Counted from the stretch's first letter, positions 17,324 through 25,140 are shown. The stretch: DNA of 35,077 bases from an uncultured Eggerthellaceae bacterium (GCA_910588905.1 CAJURZ010000006.1:56309-91385); one strand, 5' to 3'. Made by a program: numbers and translations. Notes: generated by a model from the letters alone, not told the origin.

Positions 17324-18454
17324 TCAGCTGACGAGGGCGAAGATGACTCCCACGAATCCTGCTGTGAGGATGATGAAGCTCACGACGAGGATCCACGCTG
17401 CAGGTCGCGCCCAATTGAGCGTCCAGCCGATGCCGAACCGCTCTGGCAGGAAGAGGCTTGCGTCGTCGGGATTGAAGTAGATGATGCCACCCTTCCAGTG
17501 CTCGTCATCATCTTCGGGCATGCCCTCAGGTGCGTTCATGCGCTTGAATACGCGCGAACCCGCCTGACCATAGACGATGGAGAGCCCGACGGCGCTTGCG
17601 ACCATGAGCACGATGACGAAGAACACGATCGCCCCAAGGATCGCCAGCGATGCGATGCCCACTGCTGAGAGCAGGAACAGCGCGCCGATGGTGGCGGATA
17701 AGAGCAGGCCGAATGCGAGCAGGTAGATGTTCCATGCTCGTGCATAGAGACCGTAGGCGATCGCTGAGGTGGCCGGTGCGTTCGGGTCAGACCATCTCCG
17801 GGAGCGGTTGATGCTCCAATGGCACAGAGCGAAGCAGGCTCCCGTGAATCCTTCCACCACCAGAGGGAATGCTATGACCGCAGGTCCCTTCGGCATCCAG
17901 TCGCTCACCTCGCCGTCGAATCCGATGTGCATCGTGATCATGTCGGGCATGGCGGGATAGCAGAGGATGCCTGCGATGAGCGTGGCTGCCATGACCACGA
18001 GGTAGAGGAGGTTCCACCAAAGGGATATCTGAGGAACGGCTTCTGTGCCGATGATCGCTGCCGACCTCTGCGTGGTGGCGTTCCAGCCCTGCTCATGCTT
18101 GTAGGCTTGCACCTTGCGGCGGAAGAAGAGCATGAGCAGGTAATAGGCAATGAGCAGCACTGCATCTGCGCTCGGGATGAGCCAGTCCAGGGCATCCCAT
18201 TCCGTGTCGGCTCCGGTTGCCAAGAGGAACAGGGCAACGGCGAAGAGCACGAGGGTGATCGCGCACATGATGAGCGAGAAGCGGCGCTTCAGCTGGCGCA
18301 GGTATGGGTCCTGCGCGGCGGCTGCAGGGATCGTGACCGCGAAGCACTCTTGGCGGCGCATCAAGTAGGGCATGAACGCCAGCAGCAGCCCCAAGATGAG
18401 CACGAGGCTCGCCAGGGATCCATAGGCGACGAAGAGGAACGAAGTGGCATCCAT
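17324..18454 (-). CDS. DUF1648/DUF5808-like polytopic membrane protein
   Basis: A 376-aa membrane protein with about eight hydrophobic spans. A PDMITMHIGFDGEVSDW segment in the middle matches the DUF1648 pattern found in SdpI-like immunity proteins. Near the C-terminus, the segment beginning YFNPDDASLFLPERFGIGW resembles DUF5808. It starts 7 bp after the GntR gene and ends the ABC transporter operon, converging on the LysR gene with only 16 bp between stops. Proteins of this type often accompany YtrA regulators and ABC exporters in envelope-stress or antimicrobial-resistance loci. The function is inferred from that company only. Confidence 0.75.
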   Translation of the reverse strand: MDATSFLFVAYGSLASLVLILGLLLAFMPYLMRRQECFAVTIPAAAAQDPYLRQLKRRFSLIMCAITLVLFAVALFLLATGADTEWDALDWLIPSADAVLLIAYYLLMLFFRRKVQAYKHEQGWNATTQRSAAIIGTEAVPQISLWWNLLYLVVMAATLIAGILCYPAMPDMITMHIGFDGEVSDWMPKGPAVIAFPLVVEGFTGACFALCHWSINRSRRWSDPNAPATSAIAYGLYARAWNIYLLAFGLLLSATIGALFLLSAVGIASLAILGAIVFFVIVLMVASAVGLSIVYGQAGSRVFKRMNAPEGMPEDDDEHWKGGIIYFNPDDASLFLPERFGIGWTLNWARPAAWILVVSFIILTAGFVGVIFALVS

Positions 18455-18461
18455 CAGGGCA

Positions 18462-19004
18462 TCACGCCTTCGCAGCGCCTGTGGCGCTCGTGGTGGCAGA
18501 GGAAAGGGATGCGCCGCCACGGAGGAGGCTGCCGCCCTCTTCGCGGGTGCTGTGCAGGTTCTTCTTCGCGGCCTTTCTCGTAGATGCGGTGCGAACGGCC
18601 TCGGGTCGATCCAGGATGTCGTAAGCGCGCGTGGCTTGGGCGGCCGCGCATTCCAGGAATGCTCCACGAGACCCCCCCCGAGCGCGATGGGCCAGGGCCA
18701 GCTCGAAGAGATCATCCTCCATGCGAGCGAGCGCCGCTTGGGCTGCATCGGCGCGATCCTCGTCGCAGGGATCGGCGATGTAGGCGCCTGAGCGTCCGCG
18801 CATGAGCACGTACCCCTCGTCACGCAAGACCGCATAGGCCTTGTTGACGGTATGGAGATTGATGCCCAGATCGCTGGCAAGCGACCGTACGCTGGGAAGC
18901 GCGTCTCCCGGTGCAAGCTCGCCTCGAGCGATGGCCTCGATGACCTGATCGCGGATCTGGAGGTACAGGGGTGCTTCCGAGCGCTGGTCTATGCTCAAGA
19001 TCAT
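18462..19004 (-). CDS. GntR-family regulator, YtrA subfamily, with a C-terminal extension
   Basis: A 180-aa repressor-type protein. The winged HTH (about residues 1-75) includes PLYLQIRDQV, PSVRSLASDLGI and NLHTVNKAYAVL, typical of YtrA regulators. YtrA members are usually about 120-130 aa; this one has about 55 extra low-complexity, basic residues. Codons near residue 109 hold an unbroken run of eight G (C8 at 18672-18679 on the plus strand), where slippage would alter only the tail. GAGGAGGAGTACC precedes the chosen ATG. It lies between the permease and DUF1648 genes and probably controls the operon through the palindrome at 21384-21404. Confidence 0.85.
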   Translation of the reverse strand: MILSIDQRSEAPLYLQIRDQVIEAIARGELAPGDALPSVRSLASDLGINLHTVNKAYAVLRDEGYVLMRGRSGAYIADPCDEDRADAAQAALARMEDDLFELALAHRARGGSRGAFLECAAAQATRAYDILDRPEAVRTASTRKAAKKNLHSTREEGGSLLRGGASLSSATTSATGAAKA

Positions 19005-19020
19005 GGTACTCCTCCTCACG

Positions 19021-20589
19021 TCATCCGACCGTGTCGGCCTTCATGGTCTGCTTCCAGAGCCCTCCGGATGCGGCGATCCCGATCGCGGCCATGGCGAAGG
19101 TGCCCATCTGTCCGAGGAGTGCGGTGCTCGTGAACCCGAGGATGGTGAACACGGTGCCGCCAAGGACAGTGACCACTACGGGGATCCCGCGCTTGACCGG
19201 TTCGTAGGGGCTCGTCCAATCGAAGCTCGGGTGTGCGACGTCCAGTGCAAGCCCCATCGTCGCAGATAGGAGGGCGGCGGAGGTGGTGCAGAGGATGAGC
19301 GCTGCTGCGGAGAGGGCGTCAAGGCCGAACGCTGCTATCACGAGCGCGCTGCTGATGAGGGCGGTGGGGATGGCGATCATCAGACCGAAGGCGAGCTTCG
19401 ACCCCAAGAGCACCTTGTCGGGCACGGGTGCGGTGAGCATCAGCCAATGAGCCTTTCCCTCGAGGGATACGGATGCGGCGGTCGTGGAGGCGATGCTGAG
19501 CATGAAGGCGAGAGGCCATGGGAGGAAGAGCGTGATGAGGGGCCTCATCTCTTCCGGCACGGCATCCATGGGCGCGGTGCCGGAGGCGGCGAAGGCTACT
19601 GCTGCGATGCCGGCTACCAGGGCAAGGGCGAATCCCATGCATGCATTCAGGAAGTAGATGGGGGTGGTGGTGAGCAGGCGGCCTTCCTTCGCCAGGAGCG
19701 CGCGGAAGGGCGTGCGCGGCTTCTGGGCAGCAGCTTTGGTGGCGGGTCTTCCAGGGTTGCTGGATGCGAGCCGTTGATTCACGGATGCGAAGAGCTTGGT
19801 CAGGGTGACGATGGCGATGAGCCCGATGCCCACCGAAAGGCCGGCGAACCCGAGGAATGCTGCAAGGCTGCCCGTCGTGATAGCCTGCGCTGCCCATGTC
19901 CCTGGGGGATAGATGCCCTCCAGAGAAGAGAAGGCCTGGGCTCCGATGCCGTCTAGACTGTCTGGGTTGGAGGAGAAGACGACAGATGCTGCCACGAGAC
20001 CAACGAGCGCGATCAGGGCCAAGCAGCTCATGAGCAGGTTCGCATGCCGGAATCGCGCAGAGACCAAGGCGATCAGGGCAGCCAGGAGGACGGCCACAGC
20101 CATGGGGATGATGGGTGCCAAGAGCATGATGAGCACGGTGAAGGGGATGGCGGGTGCAGGGATCGGGGTGCTCAGGGAATACACGACCATCATCGGTGCC
20201 ATCGCCATGATGCCGAAGAGCACGCTCAGCCCATAGAGCGGGATGAGCCGAGAGAGAACCACGGTGGATACGGGAACGGGGAGGGACATGACCAGGTCGT
20301 AGTCCTTCAGGGAGAAGAGCGTTCCGTTAGCCTTCGTGAATGTGCTGATGATTGTTGCCATGGCGATCAAGGTCACGCCGAGCAGAGGGATGTATGTCCC
20401 TAGGTCAAGCGACAGCATGGATTGGGCAATACAGGCCATGTACGCGATGACGGCGGCACCGATGAGCGCTGCTATGAGACAGATGATGCCCAGCACCCGC
20501 TTCGTCTTGATGCCGTTCTCATGGAGGCGCTTGTTGATGCCGAAGAGCCCGAGGAACTGGACCTTCAGCAGGAGAGCAAGGGGCCTCAT
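19021..20589 (-). CDS. ABC transporter permease
   Basis: A 522-aa polytopic membrane protein with about twelve predicted spans in two blocks joined by a basic cytoplasmic loop (around residues 270-300). It is the membrane partner of the ATPase encoded just before it, with which it overlaps by ATGA. The length and two-block plan fit large ABC-2-type exporters. The YtrA regulator gene follows by 16 bp. The substrate is not known; lipids, peptides or cell-wall antibiotics are the usual candidates for YtrA-linked systems. Confidence 0.82.
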   Translation of the reverse strand: MRPLALLLKVQFLGLFGINKRLHENGIKTKRVLGIICLIAALIGAAVIAYMACIAQSMLSLDLGTYIPLLGVTLIAMATIISTFTKANGTLFSLKDYDLVMSLPVPVSTVVLSRLIPLYGLSVLFGIMAMAPMMVVYSLSTPIPAPAIPFTVLIMLLAPIIPMAVAVLLAALIALVSARFRHANLLMSCLALIALVGLVAASVVFSSNPDSLDGIGAQAFSSLEGIYPPGTWAAQAITTGSLAAFLGFAGLSVGIGLIAIVTLTKLFASVNQRLASSNPGRPATKAAAQKPRTPFRALLAKEGRLLTTTPIYFLNACMGFALALVAGIAAVAFAASGTAPMDAVPEEMRPLITLFLPWPLAFMLSIASTTAASVSLEGKAHWLMLTAPVPDKVLLGSKLAFGLMIAIPTALISSALVIAAFGLDALSAAALILCTTSAALLSATMGLALDVAHPSFDWTSPYEPVKRGIPVVVTVLGGTVFTILGFTSTALLGQMGTFAMAAIGIAASGGLWKQTMKADTVG

Positions 20590-21341
20590 CGAAGCACCTC
20601 TTCGTCCTGGTCTACCATGTCAAGGAACACCTCTTCCAGGCTATCGTCGCCGACAACGCTGGCAGTGGGGCCAACGGCTTGGATGCGGCCGTTCTTGATG
20701 ATGGCTATCTCATCACAGAGCTTTTCCACCACCTCCAGCACATGGCTGGAGAAGAAGATGGCGGAGCCGCGTGCGGCCAGCTCACACAGCATCTCCTTCA
20801 TATGGAAGGATGCCTCGGGATCAAGGCCAACGAAGGGCTCATCCAAGACCAAGAGGAGCGGTTCGTGCAGGAATGCGCCGATGAGCACGAGCTTCTGGCG
20901 CATGCCATGGGAGTAGGCAGAAATGAGGCTTCCCAGGTCATCGGCGATACCCAGTCGCTCTGCATAGGCACCGATGCGCTGGGCGCGAAGGTCAGCAGGC
21001 ACCTCGAAGATGTCTGCCATGTAATCTAGGTACTGCATGCCGGTCAGGAATTCGTAGATGTCGGGGTTGTCGGGGACGTAGGCGGTCAGGCGCTTGCAGG
21101 CGAGGGCGTCGGTGATGACCGACTGCCCAGCGATGCGGATGTCTCCTGAATCGGGCTTGGCCACTCCCACGATAGAGCGGATGAGCGTCGTCTTGCCTGC
21201 GCCGTTTGGCCCCACGAATCCGAAGATGCATCCGGCAGAGACTTCCAAGGACACGCTGTCCAGCGCACGCTTCTCCCCGAATACCCGGGTGACATCCTTC
21301 ACGACCAGGATGGGGCGTCCTGTCTTGCGATCATTTCCCAT
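20586..21341 (-). CDS. ABC transporter ATP-binding protein
   Basis: A 251-aa nucleotide-binding subunit. Walker A is GPNGAGKT (44-51), the signature is YSHGMRQK (143-150), Walker B is LLLVLDEP (162-169) and the H-loop is SSH. The SxGMRQK-like signature and overall length match exporter-type ATPases of the CcmA/DrrA-like group. It is the first gene of a four-gene operon. AAGGAGG precedes the ATG, and a YtrA-type operator overlaps the likely promoter upstream. Confidence 0.92.
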   Translation of the reverse strand: MGNDRKTGRPILVVKDVTRVFGEKRALDSVSLEVSAGCIFGFVGPNGAGKTTLIRSIVGVAKPDSGDIRIAGQSVITDALACKRLTAYVPDNPDIYEFLTGMQYLDYMADIFEVPADLRAQRIGAYAERLGIADDLGSLISAYSHGMRQKLVLIGAFLHEPLLLVLDEPFVGLDPEASFHMKEMLCELAARGSAIFFSSHVLEVVEKLCDEIAIIKNGRIQAVGPTASVVGDDSLEEVFLDMVDQDEEVLR

Positions 21342-21383
21342 GGTGTGGCTCCTCCTTCAGGTTCCTATGGTGAGATGATGTAT

Positions 21384-21404
21384 TGTTATATCTATACTAT
21401 AACA
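21384..21404 (-). promoter_or_regulatory. YtrA/GntR operator overlapping the ABC operon promoter
   Basis: TGTTATA-TCTATAC-TATAACA is a 7-bp perfect inverted repeat with a 7-bp AT-rich centre, about 45 bp before the ATPase start. On the minus strand the centre contains -10-like words (TATAGT, TAGATA). YtrA regulators bind AT-rich palindromes of this type, so autorepression by the operon's own GntR protein is likely. Confidence 0.65.
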
Positions 21405-21450
21405 GATGGAACAGATTGACGAGAGAGAGAAGAGGGAAGAGCGAACGCAG

Positions 21451-21936
21451 TCGAACCCTCCGGGTTCTCATCCCGTCGGGGTAGCTGCTTTATGCATAAG
21501 GGAACACATTCAAGATAGTGTCATGTACTGGCGGAGAGGCAGGGATTAGCTCGCGTCAAGTTTCCGCAAAACATCGCTACGCGATCTTTTGCTCAGTCGC
21601 TTCGCGACACCTTGACCCTCGCTGTTCGCGGTGGGCATCTGACGATACACCGCGAATCGAACCCTACGGGTTCTCATCCCTAACGGGTAGGTGCTCTATG
21701 CGCAAGCATGAGATCCAGGGTTGCATCACGAACTGGCGGAGAGGCAGGGATTAGCTCGCGTCAAGTTTCCGCAAAACATCGCTACGCGATCTTTTGCTCA
21801 GTCGCTTCGCGACACCTTGACCCTCGCTGTTCGCGGTGGGCATCTGACGATACACCGCGAATCGAACCCTACGGGTTCTCATCCCTAACGGGTAGGTGCT
21901 CTATGCGCAAGCATGGGATTCAGGGCAGCATCAAAA
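21451..21936. repeat. Tandem 205-bp structured repeat carrying tRNA-Ser 3' ends
   Basis: Two full units (21527-21731 and 21732-21936) repeat with an exact 205-bp period; the first 184 bp are identical. A diverged partial unit lies to the left (from 21451). Each unit begins with the 21-bp word found at the 3' end of the adjacent tRNA-Ser(CGA) (plus-strand start ACTGGCGGAGAGGCAGG), including the encoded CCA. The rest folds strongly: GCAAAA/TTTTGC around ATCGC-TAC-GCGAT, GTCGC-TTC-GCGAC, TTCGCGGTG/CACCGCGAA, and GAACCC/GGGTTC. GTCAAG/CTTGAC could close the first two. No credible coding sequence is present between 21342 and 21938. Confidence 0.85.
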
Positions 21937-21938
21937 AC

Positions 21939-22031
21939 TGGCGGAGAGGCAGGGATTCGAACCCTGGATACCGCTTAACACGGCATAACGGTTTTCGAGA
22001 CCGCCGCATTCAACCGCTCTGCCACCTCTCC
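21939..22031 (-). tRNA. tRNA-Ser (anticodon CGA)
   Basis: A 93-nt class II tRNA with encoded CCA. The acceptor stem is GGAGAGG/CCTCTCC with discriminator G. The anticodon loop CTCGAAA gives CGA (reads UCG). A long variable arm (ATGCCG/CGGTAT) and the T-arm CAGGG-TTCGAAT-CCCTG confirm serine identity. Its 3' end is the source or target of the tandem copies to its left. Confidence 0.96.
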
Positions 22032-22044
22032 GCAAAGTCTCGTC

Positions 22045-22050
22045 ATTATG
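22045..22050 (-). promoter_or_regulatory. Possible -10 of the tRNA-Ser(CGA) promoter
   Basis: On the minus strand, TGTGGCATAAT is an extended -10-like word 14 bp before the mature 5' end. No good -35 box is seen. Confidence 0.4.
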
Positions 22051-22209
22051 CCACAAGACGTTCTTGGATATGCAGCGGTATTGGCAAAGCTAGCGAGGGT
22101 TCTTCTGGTGCACGAGATTCACTCGCCGCGCGGCCGAGCAACCTATGGGCTGTGAGGGCAAGCGTAAAAGGGAGAAGATCGTGTGTCAGAAGAAGCCGCA
22201 GCGTCAATT

Positions 22210-22240
22210 CATTACGCGGTCCGCGCCGCGGCCGCGTAAT
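22210..22240. repeat. Inverted repeat between the two tRNA-Ser genes
   Basis: ATTACGCGG and CCGCGTAAT are complementary arms around a 12-nt GC-rich loop. They lie just past the 3' end of tRNA-Ser(GGA) on the minus strand and may be a processing or termination structure. Confidence 0.5.
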
Positions 22241-22248
22241 AGAAAAAG

Positions 22249-22340
22249 TGGCGGAGAGGCAGGGATTTGAACCCTGGATACGCTTTTGGCGCATACACGA
22301 TTTCCAATCGTGCTCCTTCGGCCAGCTCGGACACCTCTCC
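22249..22340 (-). tRNA. tRNA-Ser (anticodon GGA)
   Basis: A 92-nt class II tRNA with encoded CCA. The acceptor stem is GGAGAGG/CCTCTCC with discriminator G, the anticodon loop TTGGAAA gives GGA (reads UCC/UCU), the stem CACGA/TCGTG is perfect, and the T-arm is CAGGG-TTCAAAT-CCCTG. It shares acceptor and T-stem sequence with the neighbouring tRNA-Ser(CGA). Confidence 0.96.
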
Positions 22341-22370
22341 GTGTTCAGCGGCTGCGATCAGCAACGCAGA

Positions 22371-22400
22371 AGTATAAACCAAAGCCGCGTCACTCTTCAA
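22371..22400 (-). promoter_or_regulatory. Promoter of tRNA-Ser(GGA)
   Basis: On the minus strand, TTGAAG (22395-22400) and TATACT (22371-22376) are 18 bp apart and lie about 30 bp upstream of the mature 5' end. Confidence 0.6.
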
Positions 22401-22537
22401 CAGGTTCTTGAGAATCCACACGCCTAAAGGAAGTAATCATTCATCCACATTGGGGGATTGCTGTTTGCACATGGATTAAACTAGGGCGAACCATCGAATC
22501 GTGGAAAACCAGTCCAACCCTGTGCGAGGAGGGCCCC

Positions 22538-23044
22538 ATGGCTGACCGTACTGTTGAGAATCCGGGGACTGAAGTCCCTCAGATGCCTGAGATCCTTGAG
22601 CGTGTGCTGCTGTATGCCATTGACGAAGGCAAGCAGAAGATGGAAACAGGGGATGAGATCACCCCGTTCACCTGTTTGGTGGTCCATGAGAGTGTTTTCA
22701 TTGAGACCCATCCGGGCAAAGAGGCCCAAGAATGCTTCACCCTGGCCCAGCATACGGTGCAGGGAGCGCGCGGGGCTTCAGCTTATGCCTTCTGCTATGA
22801 CGGTTACATTGAGACCAGCGAAGGCGTGAAGGATGCCATCATCTCCGAGGGAGGCATCCCGGGAGATGCTGATGGCTATGCCATCGGCCTGCTCTACACC
22901 GTTGGCCCTGATGGGAAGCCGCAGTTCAATGACAGCCCTTCCTACATAGGGAAGGCCCCGAACTTCATGGATAACCTGCGGGATGCCACAGAATATGCAG
23001 AAGGCGAGATAGACGCCCGTTACACAGACGTGCTCGAGGATTAA
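22538..23044 (+). CDS. Protein of unknown function, 168 aa
   Basis: I do not recognise this family. The protein is acidic, soluble and has no signal peptide or membrane span. It has a helical N-terminus (about 16-40, EILERVLLYAIDEGKQKM) followed by alternating strand-like segments such as FTCLVVHESVFIETH and SAYAFCYDGYIET. The codon pattern and a strong GAGGAGG Shine-Dalgarno before the ATG support a real gene. It is monocistronic, between tRNA-Ser(GGA) and the rpsF operon, and ends at a terminator-like hairpin. It may be a lineage-specific conserved protein. Confidence 0.8.
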   Translation: MADRTVENPGTEVPQMPEILERVLLYAIDEGKQKMETGDEITPFTCLVVHESVFIETHPGKEAQECFTLAQHTVQGARGASAYAFCYDGYIETSEGVKDAIISEGGIPGDADGYAIGLLYTVGPDGKPQFNDSPSYIGKAPNFMDNLRDATEYAEGEIDARYTDVLED

Positions 23045-23092
23045 CGGCGGGTCATATCAGGTTCAGATGAAGGAATCTGACAGATCGAAGGT

Positions 23093-23120
23093 GAAAGGGC
23101 GCTAAAAGGCGCCCTTTCTC
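23093..23120 (+). terminator. Terminator-like hairpin after the unknown gene
   Basis: GAAAGGGCGC (23093-23102) and GCGCCCTTTC (23109-23118) form a perfect 10-bp stem with a 6-nt loop. The trailing T-run is short and lies partly within the stem. Confidence 0.65.
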
Positions 23121-23350
23121 ATGGAAGGACCAAGCGGATCCTTGGGTAATAGCACAAGGATCTTGATCGAACCATGGTCGCGAAAGGCAGCAGATCCGCC
23201 AAACATCTGTCAGATGCGCTGGGTATGGTGTTCTCGTGGCTTCGGGGTGGCTCGCATCCAGAGCGAAAACAATCGGCCAAACAGTGGCTCTGCAGATCGG
23301 GCGCCTCGAAGCAGCTCATCAGATCAGTGTGGAGAAGATGGGCGAGATGG
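23121..23350. other. Non-coding stretch before the rpsF promoter
   Basis: No gene is supported here. The only structure I see is GATCCTTG/CAAGGATC (23137-23144 with 23155-23162, 10-nt loop), and a small CATCTG-T-CAGATG palindrome. Confidence 0.4.
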
Positions 23351-23378
23351 TTGCGAAGCGAGGCTGTTCTGCTAGAAT
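23351..23378 (+). promoter_or_regulatory. Promoter of the rpsF operon
   Basis: TTGCGA (23351-23356) and TAGAAT (23373-23378) are 16 bp apart, giving a leader of about 57 nt before rpsF that holds a single hairpin. Confidence 0.6.
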
Positions 23379-23392
23379 AGGCGGGCTGTCCT

Positions 23393-23416
23393 GCTCCGGG
23401 ACCACCTGACCGGAGC
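23393..23416 (+). promoter_or_regulatory. Candidate S6:S18 autoregulatory leader hairpin
   Basis: GCTCCGG and CCGGAGC pair around the 10-nt loop GACCACCTGA, about 25 nt before rpsF. An rpsF leader motif that mimics the 16S rRNA site of S6:S18 is known in many bacteria; the CACCTG loop and the location suggest such a site. The match is by eye only. Confidence 0.4.
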
Positions 23417-23441
23417 CGTTTAGACCAGAGGAGGTGAGCTG

Positions 23442-23735
23442 ATGAAGGCTTACGAACTGCTGTATTTTGTCGCTCCGACCACTGAAGATGACGTTCGCGC
23501 TGCGGTGCAGACGCGCATCGAGACTGTCGTCAAGGATGCCAAGGGCCAGATCGACAACGTAGAAGACTGGGGAAGGCGCAAGCTGGCCTATGAGGTCAAT
23601 GGCTTGACGGATGCCGATTACATCCTCGTTGATTTCCACACTGATCCGACGAACATCGCAGAGCTGGATCGCGTTCTGCGCATCACCGACGCTGTGGCGC
23701 GTCACATGATCGTTGCACGTACTGACCGAGATTAG
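23442..23735 (+). CDS. rpsF: 30S ribosomal protein S6
   Basis: A 97-aa S6 protein. It starts MKAYELLYFVAPTT and includes the conserved DWGRRKLAYEVNG and DRVLRITDAVARHMIV segments. In the ribosome it pairs with S18, encoded two genes downstream. It heads the classic rpsF-ssb-rpsR-rplI cluster, with AGAGGAGGTGAGC before the ATG. Length is normal for the family. Confidence 0.97.
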   Translation: MKAYELLYFVAPTTEDDVRAAVQTRIETVVKDAKGQIDNVEDWGRRKLAYEVNGLTDADYILVDFHTDPTNIAELDRVLRITDAVARHMIVARTDRD

Positions 23736-23759
23736 TTTGGGATTCGAAGAAGGAAGACT

Positions 23760-24203
23760 ATGAGCATCAATCGAGTTGTCATCAGCGGGAACCTGACCCG
23801 TGACCCAGAGCTTCGCACAACGGCATCGGGAATGCCCATCATGTCCCTGGGCGTGGCGGTGAATGACCGCCGCAAGAACAACCAGACGGGCGAGTGGGAA
23901 GATTACGCGAACTTCATCGACTGCACGATGTTCGGTACCCGTGCTCAGAACATCCAACGCTTCCTTTCCAAGGGGACGAAGGTCACCATAGAGGGCAAGC
24001 TGCGGTGGAGCCAGTGGGAGCGTGACGGGCAGAAGCGGTCCAAGATCGAGGTCATCGTGGATGATATCGATTTCGGCGGCAACCGCAATGGTGGCGGCAG
24101 CGACTCAGGCTCTTTCAGCAATGATGTCGCTGCGTACAGCGCTCCGTCGACTCCGGTTGTTGACACGTCGTCTTCCGTGTACGACGAAGACATACCATTC
24201 TAG
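23760..24203 (+). CDS. ssb: Single-stranded DNA-binding protein
   Basis: A 147-aa SSB. The OB-fold occupies about residues 1-105 (SINRVVISGNLTRDPELR, WEDYANFIDCTMFG, GTKVTIEGKLRWSQWE). A flexible Gly/Ser linker leads to the acidic tip DEDIPF, which recruits replication and repair proteins. It lies between rpsF and rpsR in the usual order, 24 bp after rpsF. Confidence 0.97.
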   Translation: MSINRVVISGNLTRDPELRTTASGMPIMSLGVAVNDRRKNNQTGEWEDYANFIDCTMFGTRAQNIQRFLSKGTKVTIEGKLRWSQWERDGQKRSKIEVIVDDIDFGGNRNGGGSDSGSFSNDVAAYSAPSTPVVDTSSSVYDEDIPF

Positions 24204-24220
24204 AAAGACCGAGGTAAACC

Positions 24221-24484
24221 ATGGCCGATTACGCTAAGCAGCCTCGTCGCAAGCAGTGCCAGTTCTGCAAGGACGAAACTGAGTTCATTGATTACAAGGA
24301 TACTCAGATGCTGCGCAAGTACACCACAGATCGCGGCAAGATCAAGCCGCGGCGTGTCACTGGTGCCTGCAACCAGCACCAGCGTGACATCGCGAACGCC
24401 ATCAAACGCGCTCGCATCATGGCGCTCATCCCTTACTCTGTTCCTGCGGTTAGCGGGCGCGGCGACCGTCGCCGCAATCGTTAG
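24221..24484 (+). CDS. rpsR: 30S ribosomal protein S18
   Basis: An 87-aa S18 with the conserved IDYKDTQMLRKYTTDRGKI block. It keeps a CxxC pair (CQFC) near the N-terminus and a further Cys in RVTGACNQHQ, so it is the zinc-ligand (C+) form. It forms a heterodimer with S6 on the 30S platform. Spacing to ssb is 17 bp. Confidence 0.97.
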   Translation: MADYAKQPRRKQCQFCKDETEFIDYKDTQMLRKYTTDRGKIKPRRVTGACNQHQRDIANAIKRARIMALIPYSVPAVSGRGDRRRNR

Positions 24485-24494
24485 GAGGTAAGAG

Positions 24495-25073
24495 ATGGAA
24501 GTCATTCTGCTTAAAGAGCTTCGTGGACGCGGCGGTGAAGGCGACGTCATCAACGTCTCCCGCGGCTTCGCGAACAACTACCTCCTGCGCCAGGGCTATG
24601 CCGTCAAGGCAACCCCGGGCAACCTCAAGCAGCTGGAGCAGCGTCGCAAGAACATCGAGCAGCGCGAAGTGGTTCGCGTGGCCGATGCCACCGCGCTGGC
24701 CGAGAAGCTTGCCAACGCTACCGTGACCATCATGGCTCAGGTGGGCGAAGAGGGCCAGCTCTTCGGCTCTGTCACCGCTCCCATGATCGCCGATGCCATC
24801 GCTGAGCAGTTCGATCTTGAGATCGACCGTCGCCGCGTTGAGCTGGGCAAGCCCATCAAGGTCGTAGGCGAGTACGAGATCCCTGTCGGGTTCTATCGTG
24901 ACATCAAGGCCAACGTCAAGGTGGTCGTCACGGGTGATTCCGTGGAAGATGCAGCTGAGAACGCCGAGGCAGCCGGTGAGGCTGTGGCGGATGCCATCGA
25001 AGAGGCTGTGGAAGCCGAAGCGGTGGCCGAGGAAGCTGCAGAAGCTGTTGAGGCTGCAGAAGACAGCGAGTAG
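24495..25073 (+). CDS. rplI: 50S ribosomal protein L9 with an acidic C-terminal extension
   Basis: A 192-aa L9. The N-domain signature is typical (MEVILLKELRGRGGEGDVINVSRGFANNYL, read as MEVILLKELRG then GFANNYLLRQG) and is joined by the long connecting helix to the C-domain. L9 is usually near 150 aa; here about 45 extra residues form an Ala/Glu-rich, low-complexity tail (from about 150 on). The gene follows rpsR by 10 bp with TAGGAGGTAAGAG before the ATG. Confidence 0.96.
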   Translation: MEVILLKELRGRGGEGDVINVSRGFANNYLLRQGYAVKATPGNLKQLEQRRKNIEQREVVRVADATALAEKLANATVTIMAQVGEEGQLFGSVTAPMIADAIAEQFDLEIDRRRVELGKPIKVVGEYEIPVGFYRDIKANVKVVVTGDSVEDAAENAEAAGEAVADAIEEAVEAEAVAEEAAEAVEAAEDSE

Positions 25074-25095
25074 CCCTTCAGCATCAAAGTTTGCA

Positions 25096-25125
25096 AAGAG
25101 CCTCTCTTCCCGGGAGGCTCTTCTT
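25096..25125 (+). terminator. Hairpin between rplI and dnaB
   Basis: AAGAGCCTC (25096-25104) pairs with GAGGCTCTT (25114-25122), 9-nt loop, followed by CTTG. It could be a partial terminator that lowers dnaB relative to the ribosomal genes. Confidence 0.6.
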
Positions 25126-25140
25126 GATTGAGAGGTCCTG

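Noticed and set aside
21657..21680. T-arm of a broken tRNA inside each 205-bp unit (TCGAACCCT word)
   Set aside because: The flanking bases do not pair as a T-stem and no acceptor, D or anticodon arms can be built around it; GAACCC/GGGTTC is better read as its own small hairpin.
21518..22427. Open frames in the tandem-repeat and tRNA region (WRRGRDSNPGY-type peptides)
   Set aside because: They are translations of tRNA-Ser 3' ends and the repeat on the opposite strand, a well-known source of false proteins.
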